Positions 56,786 through 64,000 of a stretch of 64,000 nt of DNA are shown in pieces. The position numbers and the translations under genes were made by a program. The notes below the pieces were generated by a model, which had not been told where the DNA came from, searched no databases, and worked only from the letters and a program-made list of their open reading frames with translations. Numbering within the stretch: the first letter of the stretch is position 1; each line of letters starts with the position of its first letter. Where the stretch lies: contig CAIVXG010000030.1 of the NCBI GenBank assembly GCA_903909815.1, positions 1-64,000 of the forward strand, written 5' to 3'. Source of the stretch: an uncultured beta proteobacterium (GTDB lineage Bacteria > Pseudomonadota > Gammaproteobacteria > Burkholderiales > Burkholderiaceae_C).

Positions 56786-58024
56786 ATGACGCTCAGCTAT
56801 ATCTGGTCCGGATTTTTTCTTGTCGGCATCGCCGCAGCGCTGGCGCAGTGGCTGTTTCTGGGCGATGTGGAAGTTTTCAAGCGCATCGTTGACGGCACAT
56901 TCCTCTCCGCCAAATCGGCAGTGATGGACGTGGCATTACCGCTCGCTGGCGTAATGACCTTTTGGCTGGGACTGTTGCGCGTGGGCGAAAAGGCCGGTGC
57001 CATCGACTGGCTGGCACGCATGATTGCACCGTTCTTTTCGCGCATCTTCCCCGAGGTGCCCAAAGGCCATCCGGCCACGGGCCACATGGTGATGAACTTC
57101 TCGGCCAATCTGCTCGGGCTGGATAACGCGGCCACGCCGTTTGGCCTGAAGAGCATGGAAGCGCTGCAGAGCCTGAACCCCAACCCGGATGAAGCCAGCA
57201 ACGCGCAGATCATGTTCCTGGTGCTGCACACCTCGGGCATGACGCTGATTCCCATCTCCATCATGGCGCAGCGCGCGGTGCTCGGAGCCCACGATCCGTC
57301 CGACGTGTTCCTGCCGCTGCTGATTGCCACCTACGTGGCCAGCCTGACTGCGCTGGTGAGCGTGTCCATCAAGCAGGGCATCCCGCTCTTTGATCGCGTG
57401 TTGCTGGGTTGGCTGGGTGGCATATCCTTGGCCATTGGCGCCATGGTCTGGTATATGTCCAGCTTCATGAGCCGCAGCGAGATCGAGCTGTTTTCCAAGA
57501 TCGCGAGCAATGGGGTGTTGCTCGCGATCATTGCCGCCTTTTTGATCGGCGCGATGCGCAGACGGGTGAACATCTTTGACGCCTTTGTCGAGGGCGCCAA
57601 GGGTGGCATACAAACCGCCCTCACCATCATTCCCTACCTTGTGGGCATGCTGGTCGCGATCAGCGTCCTGCGCAATTCCGGCGTGCTCGGTTTTATTGTG
57701 AGCGGCCTCACCTGGCTGTTCACGCAACTCGGTTTCAACACCGAATTTGTTCCGGCATTGCCGACCGCGTTGATGAAACCCATCAGCGGCAGCGGCGCGC
57801 GCGCCATGATGATCGACGCCATGCAGACCTATGGCGCCGACTCGTTTGTGGGCCGCCTGGCCTGCGTGTTCCAGGGTTCGACCGACACCACGTTCTACAT
57901 CGTCGCGTTGTACTTCGGCTCGGTTGGCATCAAGCGCCCACGCTATGCCATCGGCTACGGTTTGCTGACCGACTTTGCCGGTGTGGCGGCATCGGTGGGC
58001 GTGGCCTACCTGTTCTTCCACTGA
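56786..58024 (+). CDS. SpmA-SpmB fusion (nucleoside-recognition/Gate-domain membrane protein)
   Basis: The product has 412 residues and about ten TM helices. The N-terminal half resembles spore maturation protein A (HPATGHMVMNFSANLLGLDNAATPFGLKSME) and the C-terminal half SpmB (GGIQTALTIIPYLVGMLVAISVLRNSG, ALMKPISGSGARAMM, VFQGSTDTTFYIVALYFGSVG). In Bacillus these are separate genes; in many Gram-negatives they are joined. The transport substrate is unknown. The organism is not expected to sporulate, so the name is historical. It follows ggt closely. Confidence 0.88.
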   Translation: MTLSYIWSGFFLVGIAAALAQWLFLGDVEVFKRIVDGTFLSAKSAVMDVALPLAGVMTFWLGLLRVGEKAGAIDWLARMIAPFFSRIFPEVPKGHPATGHMVMNFSANLLGLDNAATPFGLKSMEALQSLNPNPDEASNAQIMFLVLHTSGMTLIPISIMAQRAVLGAHDPSDVFLPLLIATYVASLTALVSVSIKQGIPLFDRVLLGWLGGISLAIGAMVWYMSSFMSRSEIELFSKIASNGVLLAIIAAFLIGAMRRRVNIFDAFVEGAKGGIQTALTIIPYLVGMLVAISVLRNSGVLGFIVSGLTWLFTQLGFNTEFVPALPTALMKPISGSGARAMMIDAMQTYGADSFVGRLACVFQGSTDTTFYIVALYFGSVGIKRPRYAIGYGLLTDFAGVAASVGVAYLFFH

Positions 58025-58038
58025 GCTAGCGCCGTCCC

Positions 58039-58330
58039 GTCATGGCGATTGCCGCGTCGCTTTCGCTTCTCGCAATGACGGCGCGGCAATCCACGATGGA
58101 TATCCGCAGAAGCAGTCATGGATTGCCACGGCCCTTCGGGCCTCTCCATGAACCGCCCAGAAAATCGACGATAAAGCCAGCCGTCATTGCGAGCGCAGCG
58201 CGGCAATCCATGCGGGCAAACCTGTGCTGCTCGTGGATTGCCACGTCGCTGAAGCTCCTCGCAATGACGAATCCTGGGGTTCATGGTCCGTGTGCAGTAT
58301 CGGCCGGATACGAGGGCCTCGCAATGACAA
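58039..58330. repeat. Dispersed palindromic repeat, copy D (compound, at least three units)
   Basis: This fills most of the 317-bp gap between the SpmAB fusion and ntrC. Family boundaries occur repeatedly: CTTCTCGCAATGACGG, CCGTCATTGCGAGCGCAGCG, GCGGCAATCCATGCGG, GTGGATTGCCACGTCG, CTCCTCGCAATGACGA and CCTCGCAATGACAAGG. No gene is supported here. Confidence 0.82.
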
Positions 58331-58341
58331 GGTCAATGCGC

Positions 58342-59904
58342 TCAATCGATGCCGAGCTCCTGAATCTTGCGCGTGATGGTGTTGCGGCCGATTCCCAGCT
58401 TGTGCGCGGCCTCGATGCGCCGCCCCTTGGTGTGCAGCAGCGCGACACGGATCAGACGCGACTCAAACTGCTTCGTCAATACATCCCAGATGTCAGTGCG
58501 GCCCGCCTCCAGCAGCGCCTGCGCGCACAGCGCCATGTCCATTTCCCAGGCCGCGCTGGCGTGGACCTCGACCCCGAGCCGCGGGGCTTGGTCTTCAATC
58601 GACAACAAAGGCGCCCGCGATTCGGCCGTGTGCGCAAGATCAGGCTGCGCCGATGCCGTGGCAGCCGCAACGCCAATCAAATGTTCCGAAGCCGGCACTG
58701 CCACGGTCGCCGGCACCGCCCGCTCCGCCACAGCCAGCACTTCGGGTGGCAGATCCTTGGCCTCGATCACCTGGGCCGGCGCCATCACCGTGAGCCAGTG
58801 GCAGATGTTTTCCAACTGGCGCACGTTGCCGGGAAAAGCGAACTGACTCAGGCGCGCCAGCGCAGCGTCGGCAATGCGTTTGGGTTCAACCCCGAGTTGC
58901 AGCGCACTGGCGCGCAGGAAGTGCCGCGTCAGCATGGGGATGTCTTCGCGCCGCTCGCGCAGCGCCGGCAGCCGCAACCGGATCACGTTCAGGCGGTGAA
59001 ACAGGTCTTCGCGAAACACCCCTTCCTTCACGCGCTGCTCCAGGTCCTGGTGCGTGGCAGCGATCACGCGCACATTGGTCTTGACGGCCGAGTGCCCACC
59101 GACGCGATAGAAGTGGCCATCGCTGAGCACGCGCAGCAAACGGGTCTGCAGGTCGAATGGCATGTCGCCGATCTCGTCCAGGAACAGCGTGCCGCCATCG
59201 GCCTGCTCGAAACGCCCCCGACGCATGGTCTGCGCGCCGGTGAAGGCGCCGCGCTCATGGCCAAACAGCTCGGATTCCAGCAGGTCCTTGGGGATTGCCG
59301 CGGTGTTGATCGCGACAAACGGACCGTTGCTGCCGGCATCGCCACGCGGCGAATGCTTGTGCAGGGCCCGCGCCACAAGTTCCTTGCCGGTGCCGGATTC
59401 GCCCGTGATCATCACCGTCACATTGCTCTGACTCAAACGGCCGATGGCGCGGAAAACGTCCTGCATGGCGCTCGCCTGACCCAGCATCTCGGGCGCTGCA
59501 GCGAGTTGCTCCTGCGTCACTTCTTCGCGCTGGCTTTCCTGCACAGCGCGACGAATCAGTTCCACCGCCTTGGGCACGTCAAAGGGCTTGGGCAGGTACT
59601 CGAAGGCGCCGCCCTGAAAGGCCGACACGGCGCTCTCCAGATCCGAGAACGCCGTCATGATGATGACCGGCAGGCTGGGCAGCTTCTCCTTGACCTTGGC
59701 CAGCAGATCCAGGCCGGAACCGCCCGGCATGCGGATGTCGCTCACCAGGATTTGGGGGCCGTCCTCAGGTGCTGCCTTCTCCAGTGCCGCCAGCACTTCG
59801 CGCGGATTGGTGAAGCTGCGACTGGGCAGGTTTTCGCGCAGCAGCGCTTTTTCCAGGACGAAGCGTATGGACTGGTCATCGTCTACGATCCAAATCGGCT
59901 TCAT
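58342..59904 (-). CDS. ntrC: Nitrogen regulation response regulator NtrC (sigma-54 activator)
   Basis: The product has 520 residues: a receiver (WIVDDDQSIRFVLEKAL, ILVSDIRMPGGSGLDLL), an AAA+ domain with Walker A GESGTGKE, the sigma-54 contact loop GAFTGA and Walker B GGTLFLDEIG, a GNVRQLENICHWL region and a C-terminal Fis-type HTH (GRRIEAAHKLGIGRNTITRKIQELG). A linker of about 80 residues between AAA+ and HTH is longer than in enteric NtrC. It is activated by NtrB and drives glnA and other nitrogen genes. Confidence 0.96.
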   Translation of the reverse strand: MKPIWIVDDDQSIRFVLEKALLRENLPSRSFTNPREVLAALEKAAPEDGPQILVSDIRMPGGSGLDLLAKVKEKLPSLPVIIMTAFSDLESAVSAFQGGAFEYLPKPFDVPKAVELIRRAVQESQREEVTQEQLAAAPEMLGQASAMQDVFRAIGRLSQSNVTVMITGESGTGKELVARALHKHSPRGDAGSNGPFVAINTAAIPKDLLESELFGHERGAFTGAQTMRRGRFEQADGGTLFLDEIGDMPFDLQTRLLRVLSDGHFYRVGGHSAVKTNVRVIAATHQDLEQRVKEGVFREDLFHRLNVIRLRLPALRERREDIPMLTRHFLRASALQLGVEPKRIADAALARLSQFAFPGNVRQLENICHWLTVMAPAQVIEAKDLPPEVLAVAERAVPATVAVPASEHLIGVAAATASAQPDLAHTAESRAPLLSIEDQAPRLGVEVHASAAWEMDMALCAQALLEAGRTDIWDVLTKQFESRLIRVALLHTKGRRIEAAHKLGIGRNTITRKIQELGID

Positions 59905-59943
59905 GGTGTTGCCTTCCCCAGGTCAATATATTTTTTACAATTT

Positions 59944-61041
59944 CTAGGGCAGCGGTATCAGGATCTTGAAATCGGTGCGACCCGGCACGCTGTCGCATTC
60001 GATCAAACCATGGTGTTGCTGCACAAAGGTCTGGGCCAGCGTCAGACCCAAACCCGAACCGCCTTCACGCCCCGATACCAGGGGATAAAAAATGCGGTCC
60101 TTGATGGAGTCCGGGACGCCGGGCCCGTTGTCTATGACATGCAATTCCAGTGCCAATCGATAGCGCTGTTTGCCAAACGTGGTCTGGCGCGCAATGCGGG
60201 TGCGAAAAATGAGCTCCGCCGTGTCTTGCGCGATGCGTTCGGCCAGCGCCTGGGCCGCGTTGTGCGCGATGTTGAGCAGCGCCTGAATCAACTGCTCGCG
60301 GTCGCCGCGAAATTCGGGGATGGAGATGTCGTAGTCACGCCGCACCTTCAGCCCTTTGGGGAACTCGGCCAGAATCAGCGAGCGCACGCGCTCGCTGACC
60401 TCATGGATGTTCACGTCCCCCACCACGTGGGGGCGACGATGCGGTGCCAGCAACCGGTCCACCAGCGTCTGCAGTCGATCGGCCTCATGGATGATGACCT
60501 GCGTGTACTCCTTGAGTTCGCGCGAATCCATTTCCATTTCCAGCAACTGCGCCGCACCCCGAATCCCGCCCAGCGGATTCTTGATTTCATGCGCCAGATT
60601 GCGTATCAATTCCTTGTTGGTTTTGGCCTGCTCCAGTAAGCGCTCCTCGCGATCCTGGCGCGCCTGCTGCTCCAGCGGCAACAGTTCGATGATGACCTCA
60701 CCTGGCAGATCGGACTGGGCCAACACCACGTGCACTGGCAGCGGCTCCTGGTTCAGACGATTCAGCCAGGCGTCGTAGCGCAACGCGGCAAACTCGTTGC
60801 TCCCGGCACCCGCCAACGCGTTCTGCAGCACCGCGGGCTCGGTGAAAAAGTTGCAAAAGGGGCTGCCCTGAATCGCGCGGCGCGAGCTGCCCAAGGCATC
60901 TTCCAGTGCGGCATTGGCAAACAGCACCAACCCGTCGTGACGCACCACCGCCACCAGCGTTGCCAGCAGGTCGAAGGCCTGGAAACGATGCGCCGGGCTG
61001 GCGTCGCTTGAGGGAGAAAGGGGCGCGCTCAAGGCTCTCAA
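59944..61041 (-). CDS. ntrB: Nitrogen regulation sensor kinase NtrB
   Basis: This 365-residue cytoplasmic kinase has a PAS domain (DLLATLVAVVRHDGLVLFANAALEDALGSSRRAIQG), HisKA with LIRNLAHEIKNPLGGIRGAAQLLE and HATPase (LLNIAHNAAQALAE, DNGPGVPDSI, EGGSGLGLTLAQTFV). It is controlled by PII proteins (not in this window). It lies 39 bp upstream of ntrC on the same strand. Confidence 0.96.
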   Translation of the reverse strand: MRALSAPLSPSSDASPAHRFQAFDLLATLVAVVRHDGLVLFANAALEDALGSSRRAIQGSPFCNFFTEPAVLQNALAGAGSNEFAALRYDAWLNRLNQEPLPVHVVLAQSDLPGEVIIELLPLEQQARQDREERLLEQAKTNKELIRNLAHEIKNPLGGIRGAAQLLEMEMDSRELKEYTQVIIHEADRLQTLVDRLLAPHRRPHVVGDVNIHEVSERVRSLILAEFPKGLKVRRDYDISIPEFRGDREQLIQALLNIAHNAAQALAERIAQDTAELIFRTRIARQTTFGKQRYRLALELHVIDNGPGVPDSIKDRIFYPLVSGREGGSGLGLTLAQTFVQQHHGLIECDSVPGRTDFKILIPLP

Positions 61042-61156
61042 TCCTTTGGGGATATGGGGTTCAGACGCCCGTTTCTATGCAGCGCACAGCGCCGCACCCG
61101 GTCGGCGAATTGAAGATTCGGAAAATTTGGACTCTGGCCCGAAACACCCTGATCCA

Positions 61157-61633
61157 TCAATTATTCGCTGGCAGGCGGGATATCTCGCGCGTGAGGCCAT
61201 CGATATCGCTTCGTGCACGCTCGATGTTGGCCTTGAGTTCGGATACGCGATCCTGGTACTTCTGATAATTGCGTCCCTCGTCACCACGCTTTTCCGGCTC
61301 GCCGTTGTTGTAATCCTTGCCGAGTTCATCCAAGCGCGCTTGGGTCTTTTTCAGTTCCGACTCCAGGATGGAGCGCGAATCGTTGTCGCGCTGGCGCTGG
61401 GCCTCAGCCGGCGCACTGGCACCGGGGCGGGCATTGCTGGGCGCCTTGGGCGCGGGTTTGGCGCTTTGCAACACGGTCACATTGCCGCCGGTGACCAGTT
61501 TGCAGTTCTTCATCTGCTCTGCGGTCGCGGTATTGGTGTATTCGTTGCCGCAACGGTAAATCGCGCTGTCCTGGGCTGCGGCAGGATCGAGCGAGGCAAA
61601 CCCACATAGCAGGGTGAGGAGAACTTTTTTCAT
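61157..61633 (-). CDS. DUF4124-like exported protein with coiled-coil C-terminus
   Basis: The product has 158 residues from the ATG at 61633. A signal peptide (MKKVLLTLLCGFASLDPAAA) is followed by SAIYRCGNEYTNTATAEQMKNCKLVTGGNVTV, the two-cysteine DUF4124-type segment. A Pro/Ala linker and a charged coiled coil (ESELKKTQARLDELGKDYNNGEPEKR, RVSELKANIERARSDIDGLTREI) follow. Proteins of this type are periplasmic and commonly found between glnA and ntrB in betaproteobacteria; the function is unknown. The frame is open 18 codons further, but that part lacks signal-peptide character. Confidence 0.82.
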   Translation of the reverse strand: MKKVLLTLLCGFASLDPAAAQDSAIYRCGNEYTNTATAEQMKNCKLVTGGNVTVLQSAKPAPKAPSNARPGASAPAEAQRQRDNDSRSILESELKKTQARLDELGKDYNNGEPEKRGDEGRNYQKYQDRVSELKANIERARSDIDGLTREISRLPANN

Positions 61634-61689
61634 GGGGTAAGTATGTCTCAATCCCAGGCAAAAACAAAACTGCAGCTCAGAATCCAACG

Positions 61690-61713
61690 AAAAAAGGACG
61701 GCACGTGCCGTCC
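61690..61713 (-). terminator. Terminator after glnA
   Basis: The palindrome GGACGGCACGTGCCGTCC (61696-61713) is followed on the minus strand by six T residues. It separates glnA from the DUF4124-like gene and ntrBC, so those genes need read-through or their own promoter. Confidence 0.88.
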
Positions 61714-61747
61714 CTTTAGCTCACTGAAATCGTGCCGCAAGGCAGAT

Positions 61748-63163
61748 TTACAGCGAGTAGTACATGTCGAACTCGATCGGGTGCGTGGCCATGCGCAAGC
61801 GCGTGACTTCGGTCATCTTGAGTTCAATGTAGGCGTCGATCATGCTGTCGGTGAAGACACCGCCCTTGGTCAGGAAGCTGCGTCCTGCGTCCAGATGGTC
61901 CAGCGCCTGATCCAGGCTGTGGCACACGGTCGGCACTTTCGCGTCTTCTTCGGGAGGCAGATGGTACAGATCCTTGGAGGCGGCTTCGCCCGGGTGAATC
62001 TTGTTCTCCACGCCATCCAGACCGGCCATCATCAAGGCGGCAAAACCCAGGTAAGGGTTCATCAGTGGATCGGGGAAACGCGCTTCGATGCGGCGACCCT
62101 TGGGGTTCGCCACGTAGGGAATGCGGATCGAGGCCGAGCGGTTCTTGGCCGAGTAAGCCAGCTTCACCGGGGCTTCGTAGCCCGGAACCAGACGCTTGTA
62201 GCTGTTGGTGCCGGGATTGGTGATCGCATTCAGCGCACGGGCGTGCTTGATGATGCCGCCGATGTAGTACAGGGCGAAATCGGACAGACCGGCGTAGCCG
62301 TCACCGGCAAACAGATTCTTGCCGTCTTTCCAGATCGACTGGTGCACGTGCATGCCAGACCCGTTGTCGCCAACGATGGGCTTGGGCATGAAGGTCGCGG
62401 TCTTGCCATAGGCATTGGCCACGTTTTGCACCACGTACTTGAGGATTTGCGTCCAGTCAGCGCGCTCGACCAGGGTCGAAAAACGCGTACCGATTTCATT
62501 CTGACCGGCACCCGCCACTTCGTGGTGGAACACTTCAACCGGAATGCCCAGGGATTCCAGAATCAGCGACATTTCGGCGCGCATATCCTGCGTGCTGTCC
62601 ACGGGAGGCACGGGGAAATAGCCACCCTTGACGGTGGGACGGTGGCCGCGATTGCCGCCTTCGAGCTTCTTGCCCGAATTCCAGGGCGCTTCGTATTCGT
62701 CGATCTTGAAGAAGGTGCCCGACATGTCGGTATTCCAGCGCACGTCGTCAAAGATGAAAAACTCGGGTTCAGGTCCGAAGTAGGCGGTGTCGCCGATGCC
62801 AGACGCCTTCAAATAGGCTTCGGCACGCTTGGCGATGGAACGCGGATCGCGGTCGTAGGCCTTGCCGTCGCTGGGCTCGATCACGTCGCAGCTCATGAAC
62901 AGCGTGGTCTCTTCAAAGAAGGGGTCCAGGTTGGCGGTATTGGGGTCGGGCATCAACTGCATGTCCGAGGCTTCAATGCCCTTCCAGCCAGCCACCGACG
63001 AGCCGTCAAAGGCGTGTCCCGAAACGAACTTGTCTTCGTCAAAGTGCGAAACCGGAACGGTCACGTGCTGCTCTTTGCCACGCGTATCGGTGAAGCGGAA
63101 GTCAACAAACTTGACTTCGTTTTCTTTCACCATCTTCATCACGTCTGCGACGGTCTTGGCCAT
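61748..63163 (-). CDS. glnA: Glutamine synthetase type I (GlnA)
   Basis: The product has 471 residues: the beta-Grasp N-terminal domain with [19 protein letters not shown], the latch [11 protein letters not shown], the active-site [27 protein letters not shown] and [18 protein letters not shown], and the C-terminal [10 protein letters not shown] with Tyr400, the adenylylation site of GSI-beta enzymes. It makes glutamine from glutamate and ammonia. I start at the ATG at 63163, preceded by AGGAG, rather than the longer frame. It has a sigma-54 promoter upstream and NtrB/NtrC encoded downstream. Confidence 0.97.
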   Translation of the reverse strand: MAKTVADVMKMVKENEVKFVDFRFTDTRGKEQHVTVPVSHFDEDKFVSGHAFDGSSVAGWKGIEASDMQLMPDPNTANLDPFFEETTLFMSCDVIEPSDGKAYDRDPRSIAKRAEAYLKASGIGDTAYFGPEPEFFIFDDVRWNTDMSGTFFKIDEYEAPWNSGKKLEGGNRGHRPTVKGGYFPVPPVDSTQDMRAEMSLILESLGIPVEVFHHEVAGAGQNEIGTRFSTLVERADWTQILKYVVQNVANAYGKTATFMPKPIVGDNGSGMHVHQSIWKDGKNLFAGDGYAGLSDFALYYIGGIIKHARALNAITNPGTNSYKRLVPGYEAPVKLAYSAKNRSASIRIPYVANPKGRRIEARFPDPLMNPYLGFAALMMAGLDGVENKIHPGEAASKDLYHLPPEEDAKVPTVCHSLDQALDHLDAGRSFLTKGGVFTDSMIDAYIELKMTEVTRLRMATHPIEFDMYYSL

Positions 63164-63216
63164 CAAATACTCCTGGTTAAATGAAACTGATTGATAAATG
63201 CTCGGAAACGAAGAAC

Positions 63217-63231
63217 GCATGATTTATGCCA
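63217..63231 (-). promoter_or_regulatory. Sigma-54 promoter of glnA
   Basis: On the minus strand TGGCATAAATCATGC has the invariant GG and GC separated by ten bases and differs little from TGGCAC-N5-TTGC. The implied start lies about 40 bp before the glnA ATG. Confidence 0.7.
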
Positions 63232-63358
63232 ATGCCAACTTTCACGTTAACGGCGCCCGGCTTTCCCGAAATGCCCCGTATTTTGCCCTGAGTTGCTCAT
63301 GTTTCTGGCCGTTTTCAGCATGCCAGGACAGAAAAATACGATTCCACATTCAAGCCAA

Positions 63359-63410
63359 CGCACCAAAATAAGGCGCTGTAATTTGCATTTACTTGCATCA
63401 TCTTGGTGCA
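63359..63410. promoter_or_regulatory. NtrC-binding enhancer sites upstream of glnA
   Basis: TGCATCATCTTGGTGCA (63394-63410) matches the NtrC palindrome TGCACCA-N3-TGGTGCA closely. A weaker site around GCACCAAAATAAGGC (63360-63374) lies about 35 bp away, three helical turns. They are roughly 160 and 195 bp upstream of the predicted start, a normal enhancer distance. Confidence 0.55.
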
Positions 63411-63416
63411 ATGTCG

Positions 63417-64000
63417 TCAACGCACCAATTCGGGGCCAAGCTTGGCATTTTGCGTCGCCAAGCCAGCCAGCAAGGCGGCGTAAGCCGCAACGGTCAAAGC
63501 GGGTGCGCCCTTGACCCCGAGCTCGATGTGCCGGCCGTGCAGCGGGTGGTCCACGCTGGGCAGACTGAAGATGCGCACACCGGGATGCTTGGCCTCGATC
63601 GCCTCCATCAGCGGCGTCAGCGCGGCTTCCATGGCGCCATAAACGATGATCGAACGCTCCACGTAAGCCTTGGGCTGAAATAGATGGGCGTAGTAGCTGT
63701 CGAGCACCCATTCCATCATGGGCCAGGCCATCACCGGAAAGCCGGGGACGAAGTGCACGCCGCCGCCATGCCCGCCCGCGCAGGAGAAGCCGGCTATTCG
63801 GTTGTAGGGATTGGGGATGATCGTGGCGCCTTCGGGGAATACGCCCATGTTCATTCGATGCCGGTTGTCGTCGCGCTCGGGCTCGTAGGGAACGCCCTTT
63901 TCCAATGCCAACTCCTGCATGCGTTGGCGGATCAGCGCGGCAGCCTCGGGATGGAGTTGCAGCGGCCGCCCCAAGGCGAGCGCGGCGCATTGACGCGTAT
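63417..64000 (-). CDS. Molybdopterin-binding (MoaB/CinA N-terminal-like) protein, partial
   Basis: The frame stays open to the window edge, so the N-terminus is missing. The readable part begins TRQCAALALGRPLQLHPEA and continues with FPEGATIIPNPYNRIAGFSC, GGGVHFVPGFPVMAWPMMEWVLD and SLPSVDHPLHGRHIELGVKG. The NP.G.A.GF / V..LPG.P.EM pattern is that of the MoCF-binding domain shared by MoaB, MogA and the N-terminal domain of CinA. The C-terminal amidase domain of CinA is absent. It probably acts in cofactor or nucleotide metabolism. It is divergent in role but on the same strand as glnA, lying upstream of the NtrC sites. Confidence 0.8.
   Translation of the reverse strand, partial: TRQCAALALGRPLQLHPEAAALIRQRMQELALEKGVPYEPERDDNRHRMNMGVFPEGATIIPNPYNRIAGFSCAGGHGGGVHFVPGFPVMAWPMMEWVLDSYYAHLFQPKAYVERSIIVYGAMEAALTPLMEAIEAKHPGVRIFSLPSVDHPLHGRHIELGVKGAPALTVAAYAALLAGLATQNAKLGPELVR

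Noticed and set aside
58042-60639. 865-codon plus-strand frame opposite ntrC/ntrB
   Set aside because: Begins inside the palindromic repeat and runs antisense to ntrC, whose receiver, GAFTGA and HTH motifs are clear.
61643-63184. 513-codon plus-strand frame opposite glnA
   Set aside because: Antisense to a textbook glnA; no domain signature.

Overview
The window looks like a chromosomal segment of a betaproteobacterium of the order Burkholderiales, most likely Comamonadaceae (Rhodoferax/Polaromonas type). The reasons are the high GC content and several gene orders known from that group: hupB/tRNA-Val/ppiD, pgsA-uvrC, earP-efp with an arginine-type EF-P, smc-zipA-ligA, pstSCAB-phoU-phoB-phoR, and glnA followed by ntrBC. 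This assignment comes from gene content and order only; no search was run.

Layout. Positions 1-8065 are a signalling block: a stand-alone receiver, a PAS-GGDEF-EAL protein, a large hybrid histidine kinase with phosphotransfer domain and a REC-HD-GYP protein, ending in a SIR2-like gene remnant. 8111-17714 is housekeeping: tRNA-His, ppiD, tRNA-Val, HU, a tartrate/D-malate dehydrogenase, an EamA exporter, pgsA, uvrC, earP and efp. 17908-29355 is a second signalling operon: HTH-receiver, a 40-residue ORF, receiver, PAS-GGDEF-EAL, membrane sensor kinase, small protein, HDOD protein. Its receiver/GGDEF-EAL pair is a paralogue of the pair at 467-2970. 29370-37757 holds a LOG-family protein, ligA, zipA, smc and rpmE2. 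37802-46117 holds a polytopic membrane protein and the complete phosphate regulon with a Pho box. 46234-50495 holds a RimK-like ATP-grasp protein, serC, an exonuclease III and guaC. 50533-53996 holds a chemoreceptor with a haem c motif and a pseudo-receiver/TPR protein. 54104-58024 holds an HSD10-like dehydrogenase, ggt and a SpmA-SpmB fusion. 58342-64000 is the nitrogen-control block ntrC, ntrB, a DUF4124-like gene, glnA with a sigma-54 promoter and NtrC-like sites, and a molybdopterin-binding-type protein that runs off the edge.

The most notable feature is a roughly 4.77-kb integrative, mobilizable element (22063-26831) that splits the sensor kinase gene. It carries a DUF6538-type tyrosine integrase, a MobV-type relaxase, a small conserved-looking protein and an exported cargo protein. 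Joining its two ends in silico rebuilds the 3' part of a tRNA gene (T-arm, acceptor strand, discriminator base and CCA), while joining the outer flanks restores the kinase reading frame across a 4-bp GGCG core. I read this as a tRNA-targeting element that integrated at a secondary, protein-coding site. Paired 13-bp-spaced direct repeats lie just inside both ends.

Together the two signalling blocks encode c-di-GMP synthesis (two GGDEF proteins with intact GGDEF residues) and breakdown (one HD-GYP protein). Both EAL domains lack the catalytic glutamate, so HD-GYP is probably the only phosphodiesterase here. Four intergenic regions hold members of one dispersed palindromic repeat family.
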